Counted from the stretch's first letter, positions 40,073-49,533 are shown. The stretch is DNA of 64,000 nucleotides from Ralstonia insidiosa (GCF_008801405.1 NZ_VZPV01000004.1:62001-126000), one strand, 5' to 3'. Notes: generated from the sequence alone by a model not told the origin. Made by a program: numbers and translations.

Positions 40073-40591
40073 ATGATCGATCTCGGCATTTCCAAGCTGG
40101 CGCTGATTGGCATGGTGGCGCTTGTCGTCATCGGGCCGGAGCGCCTGCCCAAAGTGGCGCGCACGGCCGGTGCGTTGCTCGGTCGCGCGCAGCGTTACAT
40201 CGCCGATGTGAAGGCCGAGGTGAGCCGCGAGATCGAGCTCGAAGAGCTGCGCAAGATGCGCACCGATTTCGAGCAGGCCGCGCGCAATGTCGAGCAGACC
40301 ATCCACCAGGAGGTCAGCAAGCACACGTCGGAAATCAACGAACGCCTGAACGAGGCGCTCGGCGATCCGGCGTTGCGCGAGACCGCCACCTCCGCCCCTG
40401 ACTGGCGCCCGGCGCCGGGCAAGTCGCGCAATGGCCGCAACAGCTGGCGCAACAAGCAGTTGTCGATGCCCAAGTGGTATCGCCAGAAGCAGGGCGTGCG
40501 CATGTGGGCGCAATCGGGTGCCGCGCGCGTCAAGCGCCATCGTCCGCCTATCGTTGCCGCGCAGTCGCGTGGGCGTTCCTTCTTCGAATGA
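40073..40591 (+). CDS. tatB: Sec-independent translocase subunit TatB
   Basis: This 172-residue protein has an N-terminal membrane helix with the TatB glutamate and GPERLPKVARTAG, a long amphipathic/coiled region (about 25-95) and a basic, Trp-rich tail. With TatC it forms the receptor for twin-arginine signal peptides. It starts 20 bases after the tatA stop. Confidence 0.95.
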   Translation: MIDLGISKLALIGMVALVVIGPERLPKVARTAGALLGRAQRYIADVKAEVSREIELEELRKMRTDFEQAARNVEQTIHQEVSKHTSEINERLNEALGDPALRETATSAPDWRPAPGKSRNGRNSWRNKQLSMPKWYRQKQGVRMWAQSGAARVKRHRPPIVAAQSRGRSFFE

Positions 40592-40643
40592 TTCTCCGAG
40601 CACCCACCGCTGGGTGCTCTGACCGCATCCCCCTCCAGCCGAC

Positions 40644-41444
40644 ATGAGTGCTGCTCCGCTCGATCCGCAATCGCCCGAGGACGGCGCGCAGGAAACCTTC
40701 ATCTCGCACCTGGTCGAGTTGCGCGAGCGCATCGTCAAGGCCGGTGCGGGTGTGCTGCTGATCTTCCTGGGCCTCGTCTACTGGGCACCGGACATCTTCA
40801 ACCTGTTCTCGCGGCCGCTGATTCAGGCGCTGCCCAAGAACGGCCACATGATCGTGACGGACGTCACCGGCTCGTTCTTCGTGCCGATGAAGGTGACGCT
40901 GCTGGCGGCCTTTCTGATCGCGCTGCCGTGGGTGCTGTATCAGATCTGGCGTTTCGTGGCGCCGGGGCTGTACTCGCACGAGAAGCGCATGATCATGCCG
41001 CTGGTGGTCAGTACCTACATCCTGTTCCTCTGCGGCGTGGCGTTTGCGTACTTCCTCGTCTTCCCGACCGTGTTCAAGGTCATGGCGCACTACAACGCGC
41101 CATTGGGCGCGGAAATGTCGACCGATATCGACAAGTACCTCAGCTTTGCGATGACCACGTTCCTTGCCTTTGGCATCACCTTTGAGGTGCCGGTGGTGGT
41201 GATGGTGCTGGTGCGCTTTGGCATCGTCAGCCTGGACAAGCTGCGCCAGGCACGCCCGTACGTGGTGGTGGGTGCGTTCGTGATTGCGGCCGTAGTGACT
41301 CCGCCGGACGTGATGTCGCAGTTGTTGCTGGCGGTGCCGCTGTGGTTGCTGTACGAGCTGGGGCTGATTCTGGCGGCGATCTTCCTGCGCAAGACGGTCG
41401 CGCCAGAAGAGACCCCGGAGCATCTACCAGCGGTGAAGGACTGA
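40644..41444 (+). CDS. tatC: Sec-independent translocase subunit TatC
   Basis: This 266-residue protein has six transmembrane helices. The N-terminal FISHLVELRERIVK and the loop ALPWVLYQIWRFVAPGLYSHEKR, including the signal-peptide binding glutamate region, are TatC signatures. The DVMSQLLLAVPLWLLYELGL region closes the protein. It ends before a bidirectional terminator. Confidence 0.97.
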   Translation: MSAAPLDPQSPEDGAQETFISHLVELRERIVKAGAGVLLIFLGLVYWAPDIFNLFSRPLIQALPKNGHMIVTDVTGSFFVPMKVTLLAAFLIALPWVLYQIWRFVAPGLYSHEKRMIMPLVVSTYILFLCGVAFAYFLVFPTVFKVMAHYNAPLGAEMSTDIDKYLSFAMTTFLAFGITFEVPVVVMVLVRFGIVSLDKLRQARPYVVVGAFVIAAVVTPPDVMSQLLLAVPLWLLYELGLILAAIFLRKTVAPEETPEHLPAVKD

Positions 41445-41470
41445 CGGGCCGATTCAACGATCGCCCAAAG

Positions 41471-41499
41471 AAAAAGGCAGCCTCGGCTGCCTTTCTCGT
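41471..41499. terminator. Bidirectional terminator between tatC and the ABC importer
   Basis: AAAGGCAGCC / GGCTGCCTTT with a two-base centre is flanked by an A tract on the left and a T-rich run on the right. It serves the convergent tatC and ABC-transporter transcripts. Confidence 0.8.
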
Positions 41500-41514
41500 T
41501 TCTGCGATGCCTGC

Positions 41515-42591
41515 TTACGCGGCGTACAACCAGAATTGCTCGCGCGGGAAGGTCAGCGCATATTGGCCCTCGCTTGGCGCGCTGCTGGCGTAGGCGCGCA
41601 GACCCGTGCCAGCATCGCCCGTTGCGCGGAACAGGCATTCCCAACGGTCGCCCAGGTACATGCGGGTGGCCAGCGGCAGGCGGATGGTGTTGTCGGCGTT
41701 GTCCACGCCCACACGCACCTGCTCCAGGCGGATCACGCCATGCGCCGATGCACCCGGCTTCAGATCGCCGCGCGCCACACCCCACAGCGACCAACCGCCA
41801 GCCTCATCGACCAGCCGGGCCATGCCATCACGCACTTCGGCGATCTTGCCGTTGACGCGGTTATTGCTGCCCATGAACTCGGCGGTGAAGAGGGTTTGCG
41901 GCGCGCCGTACATCTCTTCGGGCGTGCCTTGTTGCTCGATCACACCGTTGTTGAGCAGCAGGATGCGATCGGACATGGCCATCGCTTCGCTTTGGTCGTG
42001 GGTGACCATCAGCGCGGAGAGGCCCAGGCGCACGATCAGCTCGCGCAGGAAGGCGCGGGCTTCTTCACGCAGCTTGGCGTCGAGGTTGGAGAGCGGCTCG
42101 TCGAGCAGGATCACAGGCGGGTTGTAGACCAGCGCACGGGCGATTGCCACGCGCTGTTGTTGGCCGCCGGAGAGCTGGCTCGGGAAGCGCTCGCCCAGGT
42201 GGCCGAGGCCCAGTTGCTGCAGCACGGCCTGCACGCGTTCCTTGATCTGTGCGGACGGCGTCTTGCGCAGCTTGAGCGGGTAGGCGACGTTCTCGGCCAC
42301 GGTCTTGTGCGGCCACAGTGCGTACGACTGGAACACCAAGCCCAGGTTGCGCCCTTCGGCCGGCACGTCGAGCTTCTTGGCGCCATCGAACATGACGCGA
42401 TCGCCGATCTGGACGGTGCCTTGGCTGGCCTGTTCGAGGCCGGCGACGGCGCGCAGCAGCGTGGTCTTGCCCGAACCGGACGGACCCAGCAGCGAGACGA
42501 CCTCGCCCTTCTGCAACTGCATCGAGACACCCTTGAGGACCGGGTTGTTGCCGTATTGCAGGTGCAGGTCGTTGACAGTGAGTTCAATCAT
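41515..42591 (-). CDS. ABC importer ATP-binding protein (FbpC/PotA-like)
   Basis: This 358-residue importer ATPase has Walker A LLGPSGSGKTTLLRA, signature LSGGQQQRVAIARAL, Walker B VILLDEPLSNLDAKLR and a C-terminal TOBE-type domain (about 270-358). It overlaps the permease gene at 42584-42591. The family covers ferric iron, spermidine/putrescine, sulfate and organophosphate importers. Ligand assignment depends on the binding protein, which is not clearly ferric (see there). Confidence 0.88.
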   Translation of the reverse strand: MIELTVNDLHLQYGNNPVLKGVSMQLQKGEVVSLLGPSGSGKTTLLRAVAGLEQASQGTVQIGDRVMFDGAKKLDVPAEGRNLGLVFQSYALWPHKTVAENVAYPLKLRKTPSAQIKERVQAVLQQLGLGHLGERFPSQLSGGQQQRVAIARALVYNPPVILLDEPLSNLDAKLREEARAFLRELIVRLGLSALMVTHDQSEAMAMSDRILLLNNGVIEQQGTPEEMYGAPQTLFTAEFMGSNNRVNGKIAEVRDGMARLVDEAGGWSLWGVARGDLKPGASAHGVIRLEQVRVGVDNADNTIRLPLATRMYLGDRWECLFRATGDAGTGLRAYASSAPSEGQYALTFPREQFWLYAA

Positions 42592-44395
42592 GGAGCTTTA
42601 CCCCGAAACGCAGTGCGATGCCGAGGCCGACGGCCACCAGCACGATATTGACGAAGGACAGCGCGGCGACGATATCGATGGCGCCGCCCGCCCACAGGGA
42701 AACCAGCATCGAGCCGATCGTCTCGGTGCCCGGCGACAGCAGGTACACACCGGTCGAGTACTCGCGCTCGAAAATCAGGAAGATCAGCAGCCAGGCGCCG
42801 AGCAGGCCGTAGCGCGTGAGCGGCACGGTCACGTCGCGCGTGGTGCGGGCACGGGTGGCGCCCACCGAGCGTGCCGCCTCTTCCAGCTCAGGGCCGACCT
42901 GCAGCAGTGCCGCTGAGATCAGGCGCAAGCCGTAGGCCATCCACACCACCGTATAGGCGATCCACACGCTGAAGATCGTGCTGCGCAGGTCGCGCAGGCT
43001 CGGCACGACGTGCTCGATGATCCAGTTGGCGAAGGGCAGGCCGCTGTCGGTCAGGCCGGTTTCGATCCAGTTCGGCACGAACAGGAACACCCACAGGAAG
43101 GCCAGACCGGCCAGCAGGCCTGGCACCGCACGCGGCACGAGCACGCTGTAGTCGAGGAAGCGCGTCCAGCCGTCCGGTTTGCGGTGCATGGCCAGGCCGA
43201 TGCAGGTGTAGCTGGCCACCGCGATCGCACCGCCGATCACGCCGATCAGCACCGTGTTGACCATCGCACGCAGGAACTGCGGCTGCTCGAAGATTTGCTG
43301 GAACGCCGTGGTCGAGAAGGCCTCGACCAGCGACACGCCTTCCCCCCAGTTCGACACGAAGGCGCGCAGCGCGATACCCGAAAGCGGCACCACCACCGTG
43401 ACGAAGAACCAGAACACGACGATTGCCCACGCGGGCCAGCGCCACTTGCCCAGCGGCAGCGGGCGGCTGCGCGTGACCTTGCCCTTGACGGTGACAAAGC
43501 GGTTGGCCGACTTCAGCATGTAGCGCTGCAGCAGCACCAGCGGGAAGGTCACCATCACCAGGCAGACTGCCACGGCGGCCATCAGGTGATAGGCCGGTGT
43601 GCCGAGCTTATTGGTCAGCTTGTACAGATACGTGGCCAGCACCAGGTGGCCTTCCGGATCGCCCAGCACCAGCACCAGGCCGAACACTTCGAAGCCCAGG
43701 AAGGTCACCAGCACGGCTGCGTACAGCAGGGCGGGGCGCACCATCGGCAGGCTCACGTTCAGCGCGACCGACAGCGGCGATGCACCCGCGATACGCGCGG
43801 CTTCTTCCACATCCGAGCCGAGGCTGCGCAGCGCCGACGAGACATACAGGTACACGTGCGGCACGTGCGTCAGGCCGGCGATGATGATGATGCTGGTGAA
43901 CGAATACACGTTCCACGGCGCACCCCCAAACAGGTGCTTGAACCACACCGTGTAGAAGCCCACGGGGCCAGCCGAGACGACGTAGCCGAACGCCAGCACC
44001 ATCGGCGAGACAAACACCGGGATCATCAGCAGCGGCTCAAGGATGCGGCGGCCGGGCAGGTCCGAACGCACCATCAGGAACGCCAGGATGCCGCCCAGTG
44101 GCACCGAGATCGCTGCCAGACCAAATGCCAGCGCAGCCGACTTCTCAAAGGCGTGCCAAAAATCCGAATCCGTAAAGATGAAGCGATACGCATCGAGCCC
44201 CGCCAGCGCGTCGGGCATGAAGAACGGCGCGGAGAGGAAGCTCTGGTAGAAGATCAGCGCCAGCGGCGTGAAAATCGCCAGCGCGGTAAGCAGGATGACC
44301 ACGCCGCGCGGCAAAGCCTGTCCCACACGCGTCCAGGGCGAGCGCTTGAGGGAGACTTCCGAAGCGGCGGCACGGTCTTGCGCTAGAGAACGCAT
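42584..44395 (-). CDS. ABC importer permease, fused double domain (FbpB-like)
   Basis: This 603-residue permease has two consecutive binding-protein-dependent transport domains, each with about six helices and an EAA-like coupling loop (DVEEAARIAGASPLSVALNVSLPMVRPA and ELEEAARSVGATRARTTRDVTVPLTR). Fused two-domain permeases are common among iron, thiamine and aminoethylphosphonate-type importers. It is translationally coupled to the downstream ATPase. Confidence 0.88.
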   Translation of the reverse strand: MRSLAQDRAAASEVSLKRSPWTRVGQALPRGVVILLTALAIFTPLALIFYQSFLSAPFFMPDALAGLDAYRFIFTDSDFWHAFEKSAALAFGLAAISVPLGGILAFLMVRSDLPGRRILEPLLMIPVFVSPMVLAFGYVVSAGPVGFYTVWFKHLFGGAPWNVYSFTSIIIIAGLTHVPHVYLYVSSALRSLGSDVEEAARIAGASPLSVALNVSLPMVRPALLYAAVLVTFLGFEVFGLVLVLGDPEGHLVLATYLYKLTNKLGTPAYHLMAAVAVCLVMVTFPLVLLQRYMLKSANRFVTVKGKVTRSRPLPLGKWRWPAWAIVVFWFFVTVVVPLSGIALRAFVSNWGEGVSLVEAFSTTAFQQIFEQPQFLRAMVNTVLIGVIGGAIAVASYTCIGLAMHRKPDGWTRFLDYSVLVPRAVPGLLAGLAFLWVFLFVPNWIETGLTDSGLPFANWIIEHVVPSLRDLRSTIFSVWIAYTVVWMAYGLRLISAALLQVGPELEEAARSVGATRARTTRDVTVPLTRYGLLGAWLLIFLIFEREYSTGVYLLSPGTETIGSMLVSLWAGGAIDIVAALSFVNIVLVAVGLGIALRFGVKLHD

Positions 44396-44482
44396 GGTGC
44401 CTCCAAGAGGGGCTGGCGCCAGAGTCGGATGGCGCCAGCGGGTCGGTCAGATGAGAGGAATCGCGATCAGCAAGTCAGCAGA

Positions 44483-45589
44483 TCAACGACCGGCGGCAGT
44501 GCGCCATTGCTTGATGAAGTCCAGGCGCTTCTTCGGTTCCAGGAATGCCAGGATCGATTCGTCCACCGGAATCGGCTTGATCGTGTTGCCGAGAATCTTC
44601 TTCAGGCCGGCGGCAGTCGCTTCGCCCGTCACGTCGTCACGCAGCGAGTGCAGATCCGACTTGTTGGCGAGGATGTCCTGGCCGCGTTTGGACAGGATGT
44701 AGTCCAGCCACAGCTTGGCGGCGTTCGGGTTCTTCGCCTTCTTGGCAATCATCGCCACGCGCGAAACCACCAGCGTGTAGTCCTTCGGATAGACGATGCC
44801 GATCGACGGGTCCTTCTTCGCGCGCGCAATCGCGTACGAGCCGAGGATGTTGTACGCCACCAGGTTTTCGCCCGAGGCCACGCGTTCCATCATCGTGCCG
44901 GTGGACGACTGCAGCACCAGGTTCGGGCCGACCGCCTTGATGAAGTCGAAGTACTGCGGCGAATCCAGGTTGTCCTGCGCAGCCATCATGAAGCCCACGG
45001 CGGACTTCTCGATGTCGTACGTCGTGACCTTGTTCTTGAAACGCTCGCCCTGACTGCCCACCAGCTTGGCGAGGTCGGCGTGCGTTTGCGGGACTTCGCT
45101 GTCCTTGATCAGGCGCTTGTTGTACAGAAACACAGCCGGCTCATACGTGGTGCCGTAGGCCAGGCCCTTGTAGACGGCCCACGTCGGCAGGTGCGGCACT
45201 TCGGGCGAGTCGTACTTCAGCGCGTAGGTCTGCGCGAGCTTGAGCTGCGAGTCCATCGACGAGTTCCACATCATGTCAGCTGAGGCGCCGCCGGCGGCCT
45301 GCTCGCTGATGAAGCGGTTGTACAGCTCGCTGCTGTTCATGTCGTTGTATTCGACCTTCACGCCGGGGTAGAGCGACTCGAAGTCCTTGATCAGCGGGTC
45401 GGCCGCTTTGGTATCGGTCGTGGCGTAGACCACGACTTTGCCTTCCTTCTTGGCGGCGGCGATGGTGTCGGCGTAGCTGGCGGGATAGCCAGCCGGGACT
45501 TGCGCGAGTGCAGCGGTGCTGAGGGTCAGAGCGGCAGCTGCAATCGAAGCGAGAGCGGCGTGCGCGGGCACAAAGCGGCCACGAAGCAT
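44483..45589 (-). CDS. ABC importer periplasmic binding protein (FbpA/AfuA-like)
   Basis: This 368-residue protein has a signal peptide ending near ALAQ and a type II periplasmic-binding fold: KEGKVVVYATTDTKAADPLIKDFESLYPGVKVEYNDM, then DMMWNSSMDSQLKLAQ and YGTTYEPAVFLYN. The adjacent tyrosine pair that binds ferric iron in FbpA is not evident, so an organophosphate or other anion ligand is at least as likely as iron. It is first in the leftward importer operon, preceded by a possible response-regulator site. A paralogue is encoded at 48055-49197. Confidence 0.85.
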   Translation of the reverse strand: MLRGRFVPAHAALASIAAAALTLSTAALAQVPAGYPASYADTIAAAKKEGKVVVYATTDTKAADPLIKDFESLYPGVKVEYNDMNSSELYNRFISEQAAGGASADMMWNSSMDSQLKLAQTYALKYDSPEVPHLPTWAVYKGLAYGTTYEPAVFLYNKRLIKDSEVPQTHADLAKLVGSQGERFKNKVTTYDIEKSAVGFMMAAQDNLDSPQYFDFIKAVGPNLVLQSSTGTMMERVASGENLVAYNILGSYAIARAKKDPSIGIVYPKDYTLVVSRVAMIAKKAKNPNAAKLWLDYILSKRGQDILANKSDLHSLRDDVTGEATAAGLKKILGNTIKPIPVDESILAFLEPKKRLDFIKQWRTAAGR

Positions 45590-45679
45590 GGGTTTGTCTC
45601 CTGTTTGCTTAGGTGTCGTGGGGCTGGCTACTTATGGCGATGTGCGTGTAGCTCGGGCGGATGGCCCCAGGTGCGGCGC

Positions 45680-45712
45680 AGTATAGAAGTCGCGCGCTTT
45701 CGTCACGCTTTC
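45680..45712 (-). promoter_or_regulatory. Candidate promoter with OmpR-type direct repeats before the ABC importer
   Basis: Read on the minus strand, GAAAGCG occurs twice (45712-45706 and 45701-45695) with 11-base spacing, just upstream of TATACT (45685-45680). Two 7-bp repeats one helical turn apart, overlapping a weak -35, are the usual layout for activation by an OmpR-family regulator; such a regulator is encoded next door. Confidence 0.4.
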
Positions 45713-45713
45713 A

Positions 45714-47246
45714 TTAAAGCTGCTGCGTTGCAACATGCTCAGGAAGCGCCGCTGATGTTGTGAGCGGCACGCGAATCCGCGCAGATAGGCCCACGCCGCC
45801 ATGCCCGTTCGGCTCGCCATCGGCCAGTTCGATTTGCCCGCCGCTGCGCGCCGCATACGCCCGCGCGATCGCCAATCCCAGGCCAGAACCCTCTGCGGCA
45901 TAGCGCGCATCCTTCGGCGCGCTGTTGGGCGCATTTTTCAACTTCGCCGCACGACCACCACCTTCATGCGCACGGCGGAATCGCTGAAACGCGTGCGCGC
46001 GCTCGTCGGCGCTCATGCCGGGGCCGGTGTCATCCACGCTGACGAGCGCGGTGTCGCCGTCGGCAATTGCCCGCACGGTGATGCGTCCACCGGCGGGGGT
46101 GTAGCGGATCGCGTTGTGTACCAAGTTGGACAGCGCTTCACGCAGGAAGGCAGGGTAGCCCGTGACGGACAGGGTTGCGGCGAGCCCTGCATCGTCCCAA
46201 CCGAGGTCCTGCTGCTTTTCGCGTGCCAGCGGCAAGGCATCGACCACCACGTCGCGTGCTAGCTCGCCCAGGTCGAACGTCTCGGCCGGTGCATCCTGCC
46301 CCGCGTGGCGCGCGCGGGCGAGCGCGAGCAACTGCGAGGTCAGCCGATTAGTCGACTGCAACCGCGCGATGATGGCTGTCAGGCTTTCTCGCACGCGCGC
46401 CGGGTCAGTTTCGCGCAGCGCGTATTCGGCCTGCGTGAGCAGCACGGCCAGCGGCGTGCGCATCTGATGCGATGCATCGGCGAGGAACTGGCTCTGCGCC
46501 TCCGCCAGTTCTGCGTAGCGCTGGATGTGGTGGTTGATCGCTTGCACCAGCGGGCGCACCTCGGCGGGGACGTCCGCGGCATCGAGCGGCCGCAAGTCGT
46601 CAGAAGCGCGGACTGCGATGCTGCGCGCAAGACGGTTCAGCGGGCGCAGCGCCACGGTTACGCCCAGCCACAGCAGCGCCGCGCTCACTACCACCAGCGC
46701 CGCATCGCGCAGCAGGGTGCCGCGCCAGACGGCCTGCTGCAGCGCACGCCGTGTCTCGATGGTTTCGGCCACCTGGATCACGATGCGTGCCGGCAGCCCC
46801 GGCTGATACAGCGGCTTGGCAACGGCCACCACACGCACCGGCTCACCGTGATACAGCGCATCGTAGAAAAACTCGGTGTCGTTCTCCAGGCGCGTGGTGG
46901 GCAGCGGCAGGTCGTCATACCCGGTGAGCGCGGCCTCGGGGGCTTTGCCCGGTGCCGGCTCGAAGGCGACGCGGTAGTAGACGCTGCTCTGCGCGGTCGA
47001 CTCGAACATCGACAAGGCAACATACGGCACGTTGACCTGCACTTGGCCGCGCTCGATCGTCACGCCGTTCTCGATGGCGCGCACCGAGCCGAGCAGAGCG
47101 CGGTCGTACGCGCGATCGGTGGCGCTGCGCAGCGCCTGGTACGCACTCACGATGTCGATCGCCAGCACGCCGATCAACCCGGGCAGCAGCAGCCACAGCA
47201 GCGTGAGTTTCAGACTGCGCGGCAGCAGGGCAAGCCGTTGCGTCAT
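45714..47246 (-). CDS. TctE-like sensor histidine kinase
   Basis: This 510-residue kinase has membrane helices at about 12-35 and 181-200 flanking a periplasmic sensor domain of roughly 145 residues (DUF2156/TctE_N-like). HAMP-like and HisKA domains follow, with the phospho-acceptor H260 in DASHQMRTPLA, then the ATPase domain with NLVHNAIRYTP (N box), DTGPGMS and GSGLGLAIA (G boxes). The start at 47246 overlaps the response-regulator stop by ATGA. The open frame upstream runs into the regulator gene and is not the true start. Confidence 0.92.
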   Translation of the reverse strand: MTQRLALLPRSLKLTLLWLLLPGLIGVLAIDIVSAYQALRSATDRAYDRALLGSVRAIENGVTIERGQVQVNVPYVALSMFESTAQSSVYYRVAFEPAPGKAPEAALTGYDDLPLPTTRLENDTEFFYDALYHGEPVRVVAVAKPLYQPGLPARIVIQVAETIETRRALQQAVWRGTLLRDAALVVVSAALLWLGVTVALRPLNRLARSIAVRASDDLRPLDAADVPAEVRPLVQAINHHIQRYAELAEAQSQFLADASHQMRTPLAVLLTQAEYALRETDPARVRESLTAIIARLQSTNRLTSQLLALARARHAGQDAPAETFDLGELARDVVVDALPLAREKQQDLGWDDAGLAATLSVTGYPAFLREALSNLVHNAIRYTPAGGRITVRAIADGDTALVSVDDTGPGMSADERAHAFQRFRRAHEGGGRAAKLKNAPNSAPKDARYAAEGSGLGLAIARAYAARSGGQIELADGEPNGHGGVGLSARIRVPLTTSAALPEHVATQQL

Positions 47247-47947
47247 GAGGCGGTGTTGTCGCCGACGGTGCTGACGTCGCTCGCGCCGGCTTCGAGCATG
47301 TAGCCCAGACCCCGCACGGTGACGATCTGCACGCCCGTGCCGGCCAGCTTCTTGCGCAGGCGGTGCACGACGACCTCCACCGCGTCGGGGCTCGAATCGC
47401 TGTCGAGGTTGAAGACCTTGTCGAACAGATGCACCTTGGCGATCGGCTGGCCGGTCTTGTGCAGCAGCGCCGACAGCGCAGCGTGCTCGCGCGGCGTAAG
47501 CGAGAGCGGCTCGCCTGACAGCAGGAACGCCTTGCGCCCGGTGTCGAACTCCAGCGGTCCGCAACGCAGACGCGGGAACGCCCGGCCGCGGCTGCGCCGA
47601 ATCAGCGCCATCAGTCGCGCTTCCAGCTCGGCCAGCGCGAACGGTTTGGTGAGAAAGTCATCCGCGCCTGCATTGAGACCGCGCACGCGCTCATCCAGCG
47701 CACCCTGCGCCGTGAGGATCAACACCGGCGTGCGGTCATCCCGCGCACGCATGTCGGCCAACACGGCAAAGCCATCCTTGCGCGGCAGCCGCAGGTCCAG
47801 CACCACCGCGTCAAATTCTCCGGAGCCGAGGAAGGCTTCCGCAATCACGCCATCGGCTGCGCGCTCGATCACGAAGCCGCTTTGTGCCAGCGCGCGCGCC
47901 AGCCATGCCGCCAATTCGTCCTCATCCTCCACCAGCAAAATCCGCAT
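47243..47947 (-). CDS. OmpR-family response regulator (TctD-like)
   Basis: This 234-residue regulator has a receiver domain with acidic pocket EDED and phospho-acceptor D51 (VVLDLRLPRKDGF) and the KPF lysine in GADDFLTKPF. The winged-helix DNA-binding domain includes LTPREHAALSALLHK, DSSPDAVEVVVHRLRKKL and TVRGLGYML. It is translationally coupled to the sensor kinase. The pair lies between two paralogous binding-protein genes, so it probably controls the neighbouring importer. Confidence 0.93.
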   Translation of the reverse strand: MRILLVEDEDELAAWLARALAQSGFVIERAADGVIAEAFLGSGEFDAVVLDLRLPRKDGFAVLADMRARDDRTPVLILTAQGALDERVRGLNAGADDFLTKPFALAELEARLMALIRRSRGRAFPRLRCGPLEFDTGRKAFLLSGEPLSLTPREHAALSALLHKTGQPIAKVHLFDKVFNLDSDSSPDAVEVVVHRLRKKLAGTGVQIVTVRGLGYMLEAGASDVSTVGDNTAS

Positions 47948-48054
47948 CGGGTGTCTCTCAATATCGTTCTGTGTGCTTTTTCATGATAATGCGTGCGCCC
48001 GCATCGCGATTACACCGTCAAATCACACCAACTCATGGATGCGGACTGACCTGC

Positions 48055-49197
48055 ATGTCGTCCATCCCAAATTCCCGTCGCCGCTGGCTGTGCCAGGCCG
48101 CCGCGCTGTTGGCCGCGGGGGGTGCCGTTTCGCTTGAGGGTCATGCGCAATGGCTGGCGGGCTCCGCGCCCGAACTGCCGTCGTACTACCCGCGCGACTA
48201 CGGCGCGATGATCGACGCCGCCCGACGCGAAGGCCGCGTCACGGTCTATTCGACGACGGACTTTGCTGCCGCCCACCCGCTCATCCGCGCATTCGAGGCG
48301 CGCTACCCCGGCATCACCGTCGACTACCGCGAGCAGAACAGCGACGACATCTACCGACGCTTCCTCGCAGAACTTGCCTCCAAGTCGCCCGGCGCCGACG
48401 TCGTGTGGAGCTCGGCGATGCCCGAGCAGTTCAAGCTCGTCAACGATGGCCACGCGCTGTCGTATGCATCACCCGAGCGGCCCTACCTGCCGTCGTGGGC
48501 CATCTGGAAGAACGAAGCCTATGGCACGAGCTACGAGCCGGTCGTCTTCGTCTACAACGCGCGTCAGTTGTCCGCCGACTTGGTGCCGTCCACGCACGCC
48601 GATTTCGCCCGCATCCTCAACAGCCATCGCGACTTGCTGCGCGGCCGCGTTGCCGCGTACGACATCGAGCACTCGGGCTCCGCCTTCCTGTTTGCGGCGG
48701 AAGATGCGCGCACCTCCCCCGTGTTCTGGGATGTTGCCAAGGCATTGGGTGGCGTCAACGTCAACCTGTACATCACCACGGCCGCCATGCTCGAGCGCGT
48801 CGCCTCCGGTGAAAGCCTGCTTGCCTATGACGTGATCGGCTCGTACGCCGCGCGCTACGCCGATCGCAATCCCGCGCTCGCCATCAAGATGCCGGCCGAC
48901 TACACGCTGGTCGCCACCCGCGTCGCCTTCATTGCTCGCCGCGCTGCCCGGCCGAACGCTGCGCGCCTGTGGCTCGACTTCATGCTCTCGCGTGACGGCC
49001 AGAGTGTGATGGCCGACCGCGCATTCCTTTTCTCGCTGCGTCAGGACGTCGAGACCGGGTTGACCGCCAAGCGCCTGCTTGCCGAACTGGGCAATACGCA
49101 TCGGCCCATTCCGGTTGGCCCGGGTTTACTCGCCCATCAAGATCAGCTGCGCCGTGCCGATTTCCTGAAGCGATGGCGCGCTGCGCTCGGTCGTTAA
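48055..49197 (+). CDS. Second FbpA/AfuA-like periplasmic binding protein, possible co-sensor
   Basis: This 380-residue protein is clearly paralogous to the importer binding protein at 44483-45589, sharing the YPRDYGAMIDAARREGRVTVYSTTDFAAAHPLIRAFEARYPGI, YGTSYEPVVFVYNAR and MLERVASGESLLAYDVIGSYA segments. The N-terminus NSRRRWLCQAAALLAAG suggests a Tat signal. It is divergent from the response-regulator gene and has no permease of its own, so it may share the importer or present ligand to the sensor kinase. I chose the ATG at 48055, where the signal peptide begins. Confidence 0.85.
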   Translation: MSSIPNSRRRWLCQAAALLAAGGAVSLEGHAQWLAGSAPELPSYYPRDYGAMIDAARREGRVTVYSTTDFAAAHPLIRAFEARYPGITVDYREQNSDDIYRRFLAELASKSPGADVVWSSAMPEQFKLVNDGHALSYASPERPYLPSWAIWKNEAYGTSYEPVVFVYNARQLSADLVPSTHADFARILNSHRDLLRGRVAAYDIEHSGSAFLFAAEDARTSPVFWDVAKALGGVNVNLYITTAAMLERVASGESLLAYDVIGSYAARYADRNPALAIKMPADYTLVATRVAFIARRAARPNAARLWLDFMLSRDGQSVMADRAFLFSLRQDVETGLTAKRLLAELGNTHRPIPVGPGLLAHQDQLRRADFLKRWRAALGR

Positions 49198-49200
49198 GTG

Positions 49201-49225
49201 AAAGAGATCTAAGGGGCTCTTTTTG
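49201..49225 (+). terminator. Weak terminator after second binding protein
   Basis: AAAGAG / CTCTTT with a 10-base loop is followed by TT. The stem is only 6 bp, so termination is likely but not certain. Confidence 0.45.
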
Positions 49226-49533
49226 GGTGAGCGTGGCGAGAAGGCGACAATTTCTGTCGGCACCCGGGTGACAAAAATGGCACGCCGCCAGCCCCCGACA
49301 ATTGGCCGCCAACCCCCGCGCCATCGCGCCAAAAGCCCGTCTCGGCCCCTGTCCGAGGGGGGCTCCCGCGTGTTGCCCATGAGCAACAACTTGGCCGCAA
49401 ATCGTGCTCCAGAGCCAGAAAGGGTTTCCGGAATCTGTCAACGCTGGCCCATAATGCGGTCAGACGTGAGGTATCTACGTCGTCCATAAGGACAGTCAAG
49501 ATTTCCCAATCAGTTGACAAGGAAAGTGTCGAT
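49226..49533. other. Porin upstream region
   Basis: This 308-base region before the porin holds no supportable gene. CATAAT at 49450-49455 may be a -10 element, without a clear -35. AAGGAAAG at 49519-49526 is the porin ribosome-binding site. The porin mRNA would have an 80-base leader. Confidence 0.4.

Noticed and set aside
44483..45589. Firm assignment of the binding protein as ferric iron-binding FbpA
   Set aside because: The paired tyrosines expected for ferric binding are not evident, and the family also includes organophosphate and sugar-phosphate receptors.
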